A stretch of 64,000 nt of DNA from Hyperoodon ampullatus (lineage: Eukaryota; Chordata; Mammalia; Artiodactyla; Ziphiidae), in NCBI GenBank assembly GCA_949752795.1, contig CATKHW010000059.1:186001-250000 (forward strand). Reading direction: 5' to 3'. The position numbers were made by a program, and so were the translations under genes. This document shows positions 12,861 to 23,320 of the stretch, piece by piece (position 1 is the first letter of the stretch; every line of letters begins with the position of its first letter). The notes under the pieces are model-generated. The model was not told the DNA's origin. It saw nothing but the letters and a program-made list of their open reading frames with translations, and searched no databases.

Positions 12861-13659
12861 CATTTGCAGCACCGTAGTTGTGTCTAGAGGTAATCACGTG
12901 ACTTGTAGTAAGTCCGAAAGTGAAAGACACATATCATATCATATCTCTTATAGGTGTGACCGAAAAATGGATACCAGGGCAGATATTTCCATGGAGAAGG
13001 GCAATCACAGATTCATTCAACAAACTTATGGTTCACCAATGGAAAGGTGTGAGGATTGGTTTCATTATGATATTGGGGTTAACAGACATATACAAACACA
13101 GGTGACATATATAATCACCAAAGACCTACAGAATACCAAGAGAAGACTACTCAACATTCTGTCATAAGGTACATGGGAAAAGGATCCCAGGAAGAACAGA
13201 CATATGTATATGTGTAAAAGAACCACATTTTCCACACCTACAACAACCAAACATTGTAATCAAATTTGCTGTAATAAAAAATAAAAAATTAAATTAAAAA
13301 CACGAGCAAGAAGTAGTGAGACAAACTTGAGCGGCTTTCTCTTGGCACATTCCATTCTAAATTCCAATCAAGAACACAACTTCCATTGAGGCTCTGTTGC
13401 CCCAGTAACCAGATTTGGTAAGGGAGAACTGCTGCCACCTTGTGGCCGTTTCACACAACAGCAGGTTTAATCCCAGCGCTAATGGTCAGATGATATTCAA
13501 AATCATTGCAGGCCTGTAAATGTGACCTGCCCTGAAAACAAATCCTGGGTTCATATATAGATCAAAAATTTCAAAGGACGTCCATATTACAAAACGACAG
13601 TTTCAAAAGGCATATTTTACACACATTAGTGTTCTGCTTCTTTTTCTTTCTTTCTTTTT

Positions 13660-14620
13660 TTGTTAAAAAAACGGGAATGGCAAAAAGCATCCCTCAGAAT
13701 GGGCAAAAATATTTGCAAACGAATCAATGGACAAAGGTTTAATCTCCAATATATATAAAGAGCTCATGCAGCTTCATATTAAAAAAACAAACAAAACAAT
13801 AAAAAAATGGGCAGAAGATCTAAAGAGACGTTTCTTCAAAGAAGACACAGAGATGGCCAAGACGCACATGAAATCCTGCTCAGCATCACTAATTATTAGA
13901 GAAATGCAAACCAAAAGTACAATGAGGTATCACCTCACACCTGTTAGAATCGGAATCATCAGAAAATCTACAAACAATGAATTCTGGGGAGGGTGTGGAC
14001 AAAAGGATCCCTCTTCCACTAGTGGTGGAAATGTAAATTGATACAGTCACGATGGAGAACAGTATGGAGTTTCCTTAAAAAAACTAGAAATAGAATTACC
14101 ATATGATCCAGCAATCCCACTTCTGGGCATATACCCAGAGAAAACGATAAATCAAAAAGGCACATTCACCACAATGCTCATTTCAGCACTATTTATGACA
14201 GCCAGGTAATGGAAGCAACATAAATACCCACAGACAGACGAATGGATAAAGATGTGGTACATATATAAAATGGAATATTACTCAGCCATAAGAAGGAATG
14301 AAACTGGGTCATTTGTAGAGACGTCGATGGATCTAGAGACTGTCATACAGAATGAAGTAAGTCAGAAAGAGACAAACAAATATTGTATATTAATGCATAT
14401 ACGTGGAACGTAGAAAAATGGAACAGATGAACTGGTTTGCAGGGAAGAAATAGAGACACAGAGGTAGAGAACACACGTATGGACACCAAGTGTGGGAAGC
14501 CATGGGGAGGTGGTGTTGGGATGAGTTGGGAGATTGGGATTGACCTTTATATATGTATATGCATAAAATACATAACTAATAATAACCTGCTGTATAAAAA
14601 AATAAATAAAATTAAATTTC
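13660..14620 (+). mobile_element. 5'-truncated L1 3' end in B copy 3
   Basis: Same insertion with private changes: ATTTATGACAGCCAGG replaces ATTTACAATAGCCAGG, and GGAGGTGGTGTTGGG replaces the corresponding stretch near the 3'UTR start. Confidence 0.9.
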
Positions 14621-15263
14621 GAAATTTTAAAAAATAAAATTTAAAAATAAAACGGAAAAAAGTTCTTCCCTTCACACAGATGTATTTATATGAATGAATT
14701 ATTTCCATGCTTATATCTATAAATACATAAAAGAGGAATAAAATGTAACTTGAACCAAAAAAGAAAAAAGAAAACCTGAACCCACGAGTTAGACAGAGGA
14801 AAACCCTATCAGGGCACTTGCTCCAGCGGTAAACAATTCTGAAATTGGTCAGAGGTGGGGAATCATCTCCCATAGAGCCAGCAGCCCACTCCTATGCAAG
14901 GAGCGTCCTCATTGCAAAGTGTGGAGCCATGCCGAGGCATCTGTGAGTAACCGTGAGCTGAGCCCCAGGCCAGCTGCTGTTGAACTTTTCCCACACTTCC
15001 CAGGTAAAACACCTGAATATGTACAAGGGCTTGACAGCCTAGAGGAAGGGCCGCGGAGCCACACCAGCGACAGCACGCAGGCCAACTTGGTGCCTGCAGG
15101 CCAGCCAGGATGGTCCTGGCCCTGGGTGCTCTTCTGGAAGCTTTCCATTGCCCTGCCTGAGATACCCCTCCTGTCCCGGCACCCACTGCTTTTTTCCTTC
15201 CTCAACTATGTCCGGAGAGAAATTCCAGCGGAAGGTATGGGTGACACATCCTCTTCTTTACAG

Positions 15264-15590
15264 GTGGCAGCCTGGCAACTCCGGCAGAAAGTCCAGCAGT
15301 GACCCACTCACACCGGGCCACCCACAAAGCCGTGGCCCCTCACTCCCTCCCACCAGCACAGCCCCGACACTGCTGACGGGGCAGAGAATATGGAGTCAGG
15401 CACAGCTTCAGGGGCTATTGCTGCCTGCAGCGCTGTTTATATTGACCTCAACACAGGCACACCTGGGGAGGGCCGGCCGGCAGGGTCAGGCTACCCAGGT
15501 CAGCTAATCCTCAGCCCTCAGGGAATCACATTGTTGAAAATGGACCTCGCTAAGGCAGAATAGAAGCCAAGGAATAAAAGGACACAATGC
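15264..15590 (+). pseudogene. Gene-like terminal exon in B copy 4 (independent stop)
   Basis: AGA has become TGA at 15300-15302, after 12 codons, a separate event from that in copies 2 and 3. AATAAA is retained at 15573-15578. Confidence 0.35.
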
Positions 15591-16392
15591 CATTTGCAGC
15601 ACCGTAGGTGTGTCTAGAGGTAATCATGTGACTTGTAGTAAGTCAGAAAGTGAAAGACACATATCATGTCATATCTCTTATAGGTGTGACCGAAAAATGG
15701 ATACCAGGGCAGATATTTCCACGGAGAAGGGCAATCAGAGATTCATTAAACAAACTAATGGTTCACCAATGGAAAGGTGTGAGGATTGGTTTCATTTTGA
15801 TATTGGGGTTAACAGACATATACAAACACAGGTGACATATATAATCACCAAAGACCTACAGAATACCAAGAGAAGACTACTCAACATTCTGTCATAAGGT
15901 ACATGGGAAAAGGATCCTAGGAAGAACAGACATATGTATATATGTAAAAGAACCACATCTTCCACACCTACAACAAGCCAAACATTGTAATCAAATTTGC
16001 TGTAATAAAAAATAAAAAATTAAACTAAAAACACGAACAAGAAGTAGTGACACAAACTTGAGGGGCTTTCTCCTGGTACATTCCATTCTACATTCCAATC
16101 TAGAACACGACTTCCATTGAGGCTCTGTTGCCCCAGTAACCAGATTTGGTAAGGGAGAACTGCTGCCACATTGTGGCCGTTTCACAAAACAGCAGCTTTA
16201 ATCCCAGCGCTAATGGTCAGTTGATATTCAAAATCATTGCAGGCCTGTAAATGACACCTGCCCTGAAAAGAAATCCTGGGGTCATATATCGACCAAAAAA
16301 TTCAAAGGACGTCCATATTTCAAAACGACAGTTTCAAAAGGCATATTTTACACACATTAGTGTTCTGCTTCTTTTTCTTTCTTTCTTTTTTT

Positions 16393-17350
16393 GTTAAAAA
16401 AACGGGAATGGCAAAAAGCATCCCTCAGAATGGGCGAAAATATTTGCAAACGAATCAATGGACAAAGGTTTAATCTCCAATATATATAAAGAGCTCATGC
16501 AGCTTAATATTAAAAAAACAAACAACCCAATACAAAATTGGGCAGAAGATCTAAAGAGACGTTTCTTCAAAGAAGACACAGAGATGGCCAAGACGCACAT
16601 GAAAAGCTGCTCAACATCACTAATTATTAGAGAAATGCAAATCAAAACTACAATGAGGTATCACCTCACACCTGTTAGAATCGGCATCATCAGAAAATCT
16701 ACAAACAACAAATTCTGGGGAGGGTGTGGACAAAAGGATCCCTCTTCCACTAGTGGTGGAAATGTAAATTGATACAGTTACGATGGAGAACAGTATGGAG
16801 TTTCCTTAAAAAAACTAGAAATAGAATTACCATATGATCCAGCCATCCCACTTCTGGGCATATACTCAGAGAAAACCATAAATCAAAAAGGCACATTCAC
16901 CACAATGCTCATTTCAGCACTATTTACAATAGCCAGGTAATGGAAGCAACCTAAATACCCACAGACAGACGAATGTACAAAGATGTGGTACATATATAAA
17001 ATGGAATATTACTCAGCCATAAGAAGGAATGAAACTGGGTCATTTGTAGAGACGTCGATGGATCTAGAGACTGTCATACAGAATGAAGTAAGTCAGAAAG
17101 AGAAAAACAAATATTGTATATTAATGCATATATGTGGAACCTAGAAAAATGGTATAGATGAACTGGTTTGCAGGGAAGTAATAGAGACACAGAGGTAGAG
17201 AACACACGTATGGACACCAAGTGTGGGATGCCATGGGGTGGTGGTGGTGGCATATGTTGGGAGATTGGGATTGACCTGTATACATGTAAATGCATAAAAT
17301 ACATAACTAATAATAACCTGCTGTATAAAAATGTAAATAAACTTATATTT
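16393..17350 (+). mobile_element. 5'-truncated L1 3' end in B copy 4
   Basis: Same insertion. The 3'UTR contains a GGTGGTGGTGGTGG run near 17236 and the tail reads AAAAATGTAAATAAAC instead of the longer A-run. Confidence 0.9.
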
Positions 17351-17663
17351 TAAAATTTAAAAAAATAAAATTTAAAAATAAAACTGAAAAAAGTTATTCC
17401 CTTCACACAGATGTATTTATATGAATGAATTATTTCCATGCTTATATCAATAAATACATAAAACAGGAATAAAATCTAACTTGAACCAAAAAAGGAAAAA
17501 AAACCTGAACCCACCAGTTATACAGAGGAAAACCCTATCAGGGCACTTGCTCCAGCAGTAAACAATTCTGAAATTGGTCAGAGGTGGGGAATCATCTCCC
17601 ATACAGCCAGCAGCCCACCCCCTAGCAAGGAGGGTCCTCATTGCAAAGCTGGGGGACCGTTCC

Positions 17664-18290
17664 AAGGCATCTGTGAGTAAACGTGAGCTGAGCCCCAGTC
17701 CTGCGGCAGCTGAACTCTTCCCACCCTTTCCAGGTAAAACACCTGTATATGTACAAGAACTTGCAAGCTTAGAGGAAGGGCTGTGGAGCCACACCAGCGA
17801 CAGCACACAGGCCGACTTGGTGCCTGCAGGCCAGTCAGGATGGTCCTGGCCCCAGATGCTCTTCTGGAAGCTTTCCATTTCCCTGCCTGAGATACCCCTC
17901 CTGCCATGGCCCCCACTGCTTTTTTACTTCCTCACCTCTGCCTGGGGAGAAATTCCAGCGGCAGGTATAGGTGACACATCCTCTTCTTTAGCAGGTGGCA
18001 GCCTGGCAACTCCTGCAGAAAGTCCAGCAGAGCCCCACTCACACTGGGCCACCCACAAAGCCACGGCCCCTCACTCCTTCCCACCAGCACAGCCCCGGCA
18101 CTGCCTACGGGGCAGAGAATATGGCGTCAGTCACAGCTACAAGGGCTGTCGCTCACTGGAGAGATGTTTATATTGCCCTCAACCCAGGCACACCTGTGGA
18201 GGGCTGGCAGGCAGTTTCAGGCTACCAAAATCAGCCAATCATCACCCCTCAGGGGCTCACAGTTGCAGAAAATGAAACTTGCTAAACGGG
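17664..18290 (+). repeat. Macrosatellite B, copy 5, partial and most diverged
   Basis: Only the gene-like first 0.63 kb is present; the sequence then leaves B for a non-repeated stretch. It differs from copies 1-4 at many positions, including an inserted GC in the putative acceptor (TTTAGCAG instead of TTTACAG). It could be the ancestral flank from which B was amplified. It also holds the longest open frame in the window (17574-18275, 233 codons, no ATG at its 5' end). I do not recognise a protein family in that frame and treat it as probably a chance frame in GC-rich DNA. Confidence 0.85.
17995..18285 (+). pseudogene. Gene-like terminal exon in B copy 5 (open)
   Basis: Acceptor TTTAGCAG ends at 17994. 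The frame stays open for 96 codons to TAA at 18283-18285 and ends in ENETC. The sequence is clearly diverged from copy 1 yet uninterrupted, while the three copies between them are broken. The AATAAA of copies 1-4 is not seen here. Family unknown. Confidence 0.3.
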
Positions 18291-18689
18291 CCAGGCCCTA
18301 GGAACAGGTGTGGGCTCTTGAGAGTCAGGATAGACAAGGGGCTGCAGCTGTGGCTTGTTTTCTTATCATTTTATCTGGTCCATGAGTGGAAAACAACTTC
18401 AAGAAGACACTATCCTAATGAGAGGAACCCTGGAGTCAGGGAGAGGAGTGATGGTGGGTGGAGACAGAGGCCTGGTGCCCTGGTTGCAGTGGAAGTGTCT
18501 GGAAGACCAGGCAGAAAGAGCCTGCAGAGAGTGATATCCATGGTCACAGACCTGTCAGAGCTGCTGTTTGTTAGTTCAAGTCCTGCTCTGAGGTATTCTG
18601 TGTCAGCTGTGAGCGACAGGTGAGCTGGGTGTTCTCTGCAAGGTGGGCTATGTGCACAGTTCCTGTATGTCCAGCCCTGCTGGGGTACC
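18291..18689. other. Unassigned unique stretch before ERV
   Basis: Roughly 400 bp of mixed composition with no recognised repeat. One 114-codon open frame (18279-18623) resembles no family I know, has no supporting splice or promoter signals, and I do not call it a gene. Confidence 0.5.
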
Positions 18690-18885
18690 TGCCCAGGGGA
18701 GCTCCGTATCCTGGGAAGGGCCTGAGTAGGAGAGCCCCATGGGCTGCTGGGTAGCTGCAGAGGTGAGCTCCATACCATGGGAGGGACTTGACCACGAGAG
18801 CCCCGTGGGCTGTGGGGTAGGGGTGCAGCCCAGGTGAGCTCCATATCCTGGGATTGGCCTGACCACGAGAGCCCCAAGTGCTGAT
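18690..18885 (+). repeat. Short minisatellite, 66-71 bp period, about 3 copies
   Basis: Units start at GAGCTCC 18699, 18765 and 18836 and share GAGCTCCATATCCTGGG and CACGAGAGCCCC. The units have diverged by several substitutions. It lies just upstream of the retroviral pol remnant. Confidence 0.8.
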
Positions 18886-18897
18886 GGAGACCTGGTA

Positions 18898-19475
18898 AAG
18901 GATATCAGGACAGTCAGTGAAGCCACCGAGGATATACATCCAGTAGCTCCTATTTCCTACTCCCTGCTGGTCATTCTACCTTCCACCAGGCCATGGCATT
19001 CTGTATTAGACTTCAATGATGCCTTCTTCTGTATTCCATTCATCTCAGAGTCACAAGAATTTTTGGCTTGTGAGTGGCAGGACACAACATGCAACAAAAG
19101 TGATAATTCTGGGCCGTCCTGCCCCAATGGTTCAAAAATCCCCACACCATCATTGGGGAAATGTCCTCTAAAGACCTAAAAGTTCAACCTCTGTAAAAGG
19201 GAACCCTCCTTCAATATGCAGATGACATTCTGATCGCCAGGCCTACTAAAGACGCCTCTGAACTACCTAGCCAAGAAAGGATATAAGGTGTCCAAGAAAA
19301 ACGCTCAAATATCCCAGGCTAAGGTGACATGCCTGGGCTTCATTCTCACAGATATTCGGAGAAACGCATCCCAGGATAGGGAAGAAGCCATTGGCAGCCT
19401 TACCTCTTCTAAAACTAGAAGACAGCTTAGGGGTTCCTGGGGAGGCCAAGGTTTTCTGCATCTGGATCCCTAACT
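18898..19475 (+). pseudogene. pol: Gammaretrovirus-like pol remnant: reverse transcriptase
   Basis: Endogenous retrovirus fragment. The palm motif A region reads LDFNDAFF at 19006-19029. The LPQ motif is at 19119-19127, with the expected glycine replaced by tryptophan. The catalytic box reads YADD at 19215-19226, an alanine form in place of the gammaretroviral YVDD. A stop codon lies between motif B and YADD, and the thumb region (19288-19473) is in another frame. It cannot encode an active enzyme. Class assignment rests on motif order and local similarity to gammaretroviral Pol. Confidence 0.8.
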
Positions 19476-19529
19476 ACAGTGTAATAGCTGGGCCTCTACA
19501 TGAAACACTGACACGAAAAGATGATGATC

Positions 19530-19700
19530 CTTTTGAATAGAATCCAGAAGCAGCCTTTCAAGAATGGAAAGAGCAGTCAATACAGACCCTTTCCCAGGAA
19601 CTGCCTAATTTAGCTAAACCCTTTGACCTTTACATACCCGGTCAAAGGTTAATCGCCCTTGGAGCCTTAGTGCAAAAACTGGGACCACTTGAAATGGAGC
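19530..19700 (+). pseudogene. pol: pol remnant: connection domain
   Basis: Continues from the RT piece: the translation around 19541-19690 follows the RT connection pattern of gammaretroviral Pol (LAKPFDLY, then GALVQKLGP). Stops and frame changes interrupt it. Soon after 19690 the similarity jumps to the integrase end, so RNase H and most of integrase are deleted. Confidence 0.65.
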
Positions 19701-19739
19701 AACACAAGAATGCCCTTCAGGTATGATAAACTATGGTCA

Positions 19740-19975
19740 CCAAGGGCTTTGCCCACCGACTCATCAGGCCAGGATACTGGGGTATCTAAAAAGCTGGAAA
19801 TCAGCAGCCCGCAAGGCCAGCTCCCTCCTAAGGGAAAAGGACCCCACCTGGTGATCCTAACCACCCAACATGCCCTGAAGTTGCAGGGGTCGCTCTGTGG
19901 ACACACTGACCTCGAGTGAGGAGGCCCTCCAACTCCAACCTCCAGAGAGATAAACGGGGGCAACGGGCCCCCAAG
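19740..19975 (+). pseudogene. pol: pol remnant: integrase C-terminal domain
   Basis: The frame ending at 19919 carries KGPHLVILTTQHALKLQG, the GPY/F-type integrase C-terminal pattern (consensus WKGPYxVLLTTPTALK). RNase H and the integrase catalytic core are not found between this and the connection piece, so an internal deletion of well over 1 kb is inferred. Confidence 0.7.
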
Positions 19976-20470
19976 ATGACTCGTGTGGCCATCACTTGAC
20001 CTGGAGTTTCTCTCAGAAAACGACAAGACTGTGCCCCGAAAGAGCAGACTACTGCTTGCAGGACTTACTGCACCCAGAGGGGAGCTAATAAGCTTGGCGG
20101 GGGAAACGTATATCACGCTTTCACCATAGAAAACCCTACAGACACCGCGGTGATGGTGGCCAATATGACCGGCTGGACTGTTGGCTACTTCTAAAGGCCG
20201 TTGACTCAGTGGACGTCATGGTCCTGGATCACCACTGACCCTGGACTGTCTGGGAGTTGCACGGGCAGGGCTCTGACACATGGTGCTGTTTGTACATTAA
20301 TTCAGGGACCTAATTAAAGAAAGCACAGACTACTGGTCAGAGCATCTAGTCTGGCAAAAACTGTCAGCCTAAGGTCGCCGAACATATGTGGGGTGGGGTG
20401 AAACCTGCCACCGCAGCATCTCTGCGCCTCTCTTTCCTGGACCCTTAAAGGTCATTAGAATCTGTAACAC
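19976..20470 (+). pseudogene. env: env-like remnant
   Basis: Follows the integrase end at the expected place for env. A TWCCLYINSG stretch (CC pair at 20284-20289) resembles the transmembrane-subunit CC motif region of gamma-type Env. The first cysteine of the motif is not clear, several stops interrupt the frame, and most of the surface subunit is missing. Non-functional. Confidence 0.5.
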
Positions 20471-21010
20471 TTCCAATGCTGGTGCTCAGGCGGACGAGAA
20501 GTGAGGCAGGAGGACTTGGGACAATCAACCTCACCAGGAGGCTGGTGGGGAGACATTTTGCCCCTCCCCCTATGTATCAGGGCTCCCACCACAGCATGAA
20601 GCAGTTACAAAAGAGGGGTCTGCACCCTCAACACCCCAAGAATAAGGAACGGAACAAAAAGCAGAGGAGGTGTTCGTCTCCGGCAACGTTCATTAAAAAT
20701 TCCTGGGAGATAAAAAGAGAATCTGGGCAATAAAATAAAGTCTAACATGTTTTTCCTTTGTGCTTTGTCTAATTTCATGTGCTCCTAGGGTTCCGCATGC
20801 AGAGGTCCCACACCCGGCACTTCAGACCCGATTTCCTAGTGCAGAATGGCTGGGTCGACACCTCAGCTAGCGGGGTCCCATGCAGACTCCGCGGCATAGA
20901 GCCTGAGCTGCAGCCAACGCAGCCCTGGAGAGCTCCATCCCCTCCCTCCCACTGACGCTGCCGGGGACCCTACACAGCAGCCCAGCCCACAGCCCATGGG
21001 GGAGTGCACG
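20471..21010. other. Region after env: possible ERV 3' end, then GC-rich unassigned DNA
   Basis: AATAAAATAAAGTC near 20732 may be the polyadenylation region of the decayed provirus, but I cannot delimit an LTR or pair it with a 5' LTR. 20780-21000 is GC-richer and unassigned. Confidence 0.35.
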
Positions 21011-21017
21011 CTCTCAC

Positions 21018-21126
21018 CTCTCCATTCTGTTTTCAAAATACTGTTTCCTTTGCTTCTGAACCAAACTCAGTCTTGATCTGTTGGCTCCAATGACACTGGG
21101 CACGGGGACTCCTGTTGGGGTCCACT
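21018..21126 (-). other. Candidate exon (109 bp), minus strand
   Basis: On the minus strand a polypyrimidine-type acceptor (TTACTGATCCTCCAG) is followed by 109 bases open in one frame (contains SVIGANRSRLSLVQKQRKQ) and a donor GTGAGA at 21012-21017. The peptide looks protein-like but I cannot name a family. It may be a stray exon of a degraded gene. Confidence 0.3.
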
Positions 21127-21250
21127 CTGGAGGATCAGTAACAGAAATTGAGAACATTGTAACTTCAATGAACAGATGTGTGAGCCAAACTGTAGTTAAC
21201 ATAGAGCAGTGTATAATGCTCGGGTAAAATAAGATGTTTCTAAGACTTAC

Positions 21251-21440
21251 ATTTGATATTTCCATCACTTTCCTATAAGCAAGTTCAGTGAAGACGTCTG
21301 TCTTATTTTTCAGGTCAACATTAGAGAAATGAAGTGATTTATTTCCATGGATGTACATCGAATACGCTTGGCTGAAGCTTCAATCTTGTTTTGAATGCTT
21401 TTCCATTGAAAATGATACCTCTCTTTCAGCTCCCCCATTT
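21251..21440 (-). pseudogene. Candidate decayed exon, minus strand
   Basis: A possible acceptor (TTTATACTTCTCAG, next to 21440) and a strong donor GTAAGTC (21244-21250) frame 190 bases. No single frame is open throughout: one is open in the 5' part and another in the 3' part (NVDLKNKTDVFTELAYRK), suggesting a frameshift. It lies upstream of the candidate exon at 21018-21126 in the same orientation. Confidence 0.25.
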
Positions 21441-21461
21441 CTGAGAAGTATAAAATCTTAT

Positions 21462-21640
21462 AATTTATTATTACCAAAGGGGAAAGGTAGGAGAAGGGAT
21501 AAATTAACAGTTTGGGATTAACACATACACACTGCTATGTATAAAATAGATCATCAACAAAGAACTATTGTATAGCACAGGGAACTACACTGAATATTTT
21601 GCAATAACCTATAAGGGGAAATAATCTGAAAAAGAATAGA
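21462..21640 (+). mobile_element. L1 3'UTR fragment
   Basis: GGGATTAACACATACACACTG, ATAAAATAGATCATCAACAA and TATAGCACAGGGAACTAC are hallmark pieces of the cetartiodactyl L1 3'UTR. Short and truncated at both ends. Confidence 0.85.
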
Positions 21641-21696
21641 TATTTTTATTGACATCTTCTATCAATGACAGATAAAATGTAAACTAAGCAAGGCCA

Positions 21697-21886
21697 ATGG
21701 TGAGCGCTTCTGAACCTGAAGATTTCAGTCATCTAAAGTTTGGGATCTGCCTATTTCCCAAGGCCCTTAAAGGACATACGTGTAGCCGTAGCTTAAAAAT
21801 TCCCCAGTTTGGGGTTCGGGGAGGCACTGATTTGGAAAAATCCCTGGTGTTCTCCTTACATGCACGGGACCCTTCCTACAGCTAAA
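21697..21886 (+). other. LTR-like fragment
   Basis: TTCCCCAGTTTGGGGTTCGG followed by GTGTTCTCCTTACA looks like the U3/R portion of an ERV LTR. No TG/CA ends or target duplication could be set. Not coding despite an open frame of 62 codons. Confidence 0.3.
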
Positions 21887-23320
21887 ACATGCCTGTCACA
21901 CCTAGAGGATGGTACACCGTTTGATCGGAAAGAGTTTGGAAAAGGCACCTCATCTCCTCATCGCCTGGTGCTCGGGTTCAACCCTCCAGCATCTTTCCTA
22001 ACAATCTCCTCACTTGGGGATATCAGCACCGTCAACATCCTGTTGCACACAGTTTGGAATTTGTCCAGAGGATGAAGCGGAAGGATGAGAAAAATTTAGA
22101 GACAAGTCTTAGGTGTTCGGACAGGCACATGCCACTCTAATTTCCAATCCAGAAGACAAATTCATCAAAGGCTAGAATTGCCCACGGAAACAGAATAGGG
22201 CTAGAGGAAATCCCGCTGTTTTGTGTCCAGTTTCCAAAAACAGAAGTTGAAAAATGCAACACAAGGGCACTAAAATTCATGAAACTGCAGAGTTGAAAAT
22301 ATCTATCGTCGAAAAATGTCTTGAGGTAAGTCACAGAAAAGGACTTGTAAGCAAGGGAGAGTGGCAGGAAACAGATTTGAAGAGGTAGAAAGGACTCCCC
22401 ATTAAAGCACAAGAAAAGGGGCTGAACATCGCCAATGATGCAGTTGGCCAAAAAGGGTGTATGCATTTTTTCTGAATATATTCAAGTAAAGGCCATACAC
22501 ACTTTTTATCCAACCAAACAGGTGGGCACTGGAAATCAATATCACAAAATGTATCACTTCACATCAGTCAGAAGGGCCATCCACATAAAGTGTAAACACC
22601 AGAAATGCAGGACAGGGCGAGGAGAAAAGGGAGCCCTGTGAGGCTGATAGTGGAAATGTAATTTGCCAACGGCCACTCTGGAGAAGTGTATTGTGTTTGC
22701 TAAAACATCTAAAAAATGAGCTACAGAGCATAGGGCACTTGCACTCATGGGCGTGTACCTTGGGAAAAACAAAAATCGACAGAAAACAGGCACCCGAACG
22801 TTTACCACCTCTCTGTTAAAAAGGGCCTCAACTTGGATATAACCTAAATGTTCCTGGAAGGATAAAATGGATAAAAGAGATGGGGTACTTATGTAGAGTG
22901 GAATATTACTCATCCAGAAATCAATGAAATAAGGCCAGTTGTAACAACTCTGGAGGAGTTACATACGATCATTCTAAGTGACATATGTCAGAAAGAAAAA
23001 GACACGTATCATAAGATGTCACTTAAAGGTGGAATCAAAAATGGCTACACATGAAATAAATTACAAAACAGAAACATAGTCAAATATGTAGAAAATAGAC
23101 ATAAGGCTGCTAAATGGGAAAGGTGGGGAATGGTGAGGTATTATCCAGGAGGTTGAAATTAGCAAAGATACCATTCCAAGTACCAAATTGAATAACTGAC
23201 AAGGCCTACACGGTACCTCAAAGAACTGCACTCAGCCCACTCAAGTCACTGGAAAATAATACATATGACTGGTAAGCATCTGAAAAAGAAGTTATTGTTG
23301 TCTCACAGTACATGAATCAA
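21887..23320 (+). repeat. Decayed satA unit D1
   Basis: Order and landmarks match satA from AACATGCCTG...CACACCTAGAG onward, with heavy substitution. The palindrome survives in damaged form, centred at 22478.5 (TCTGAATATATTCA core). The unit lacks its first part, replaced by the LTR-like DNA. Confidence 0.8.

Larger units (their letters stand above)
12204..14933 (+). repeat. Macrosatellite B, copy 3 (2730 bp)
   Basis: Third copy. Up to about 12857 it equals copy 2. After that it carries its own substitutions, for example CACAATGCC for CACAAAGCC at 12858 and small indels near 13250 and 13660. The L1 part is also distinct, so copies 3 and 4 are older than the copy 1/2 duplication. Confidence 0.95.
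14934..17663 (+). repeat. Macrosatellite B, copy 4 (2730 bp)
   Basis: Fourth full copy, with the same internal order. The gene-like exon has an in-frame TGA at 15300-15302, a different break from that in copies 2 and 3. The L1 portion resembles copy 3 more than copies 1 and 2. Confidence 0.95.

Noticed and set aside
17574..18275. 233-codon frame, the longest in the window, as a gene
   Set aside because: No ATG at its start, it overlaps the better exon frame at 17995-18285, and I see no known domain.
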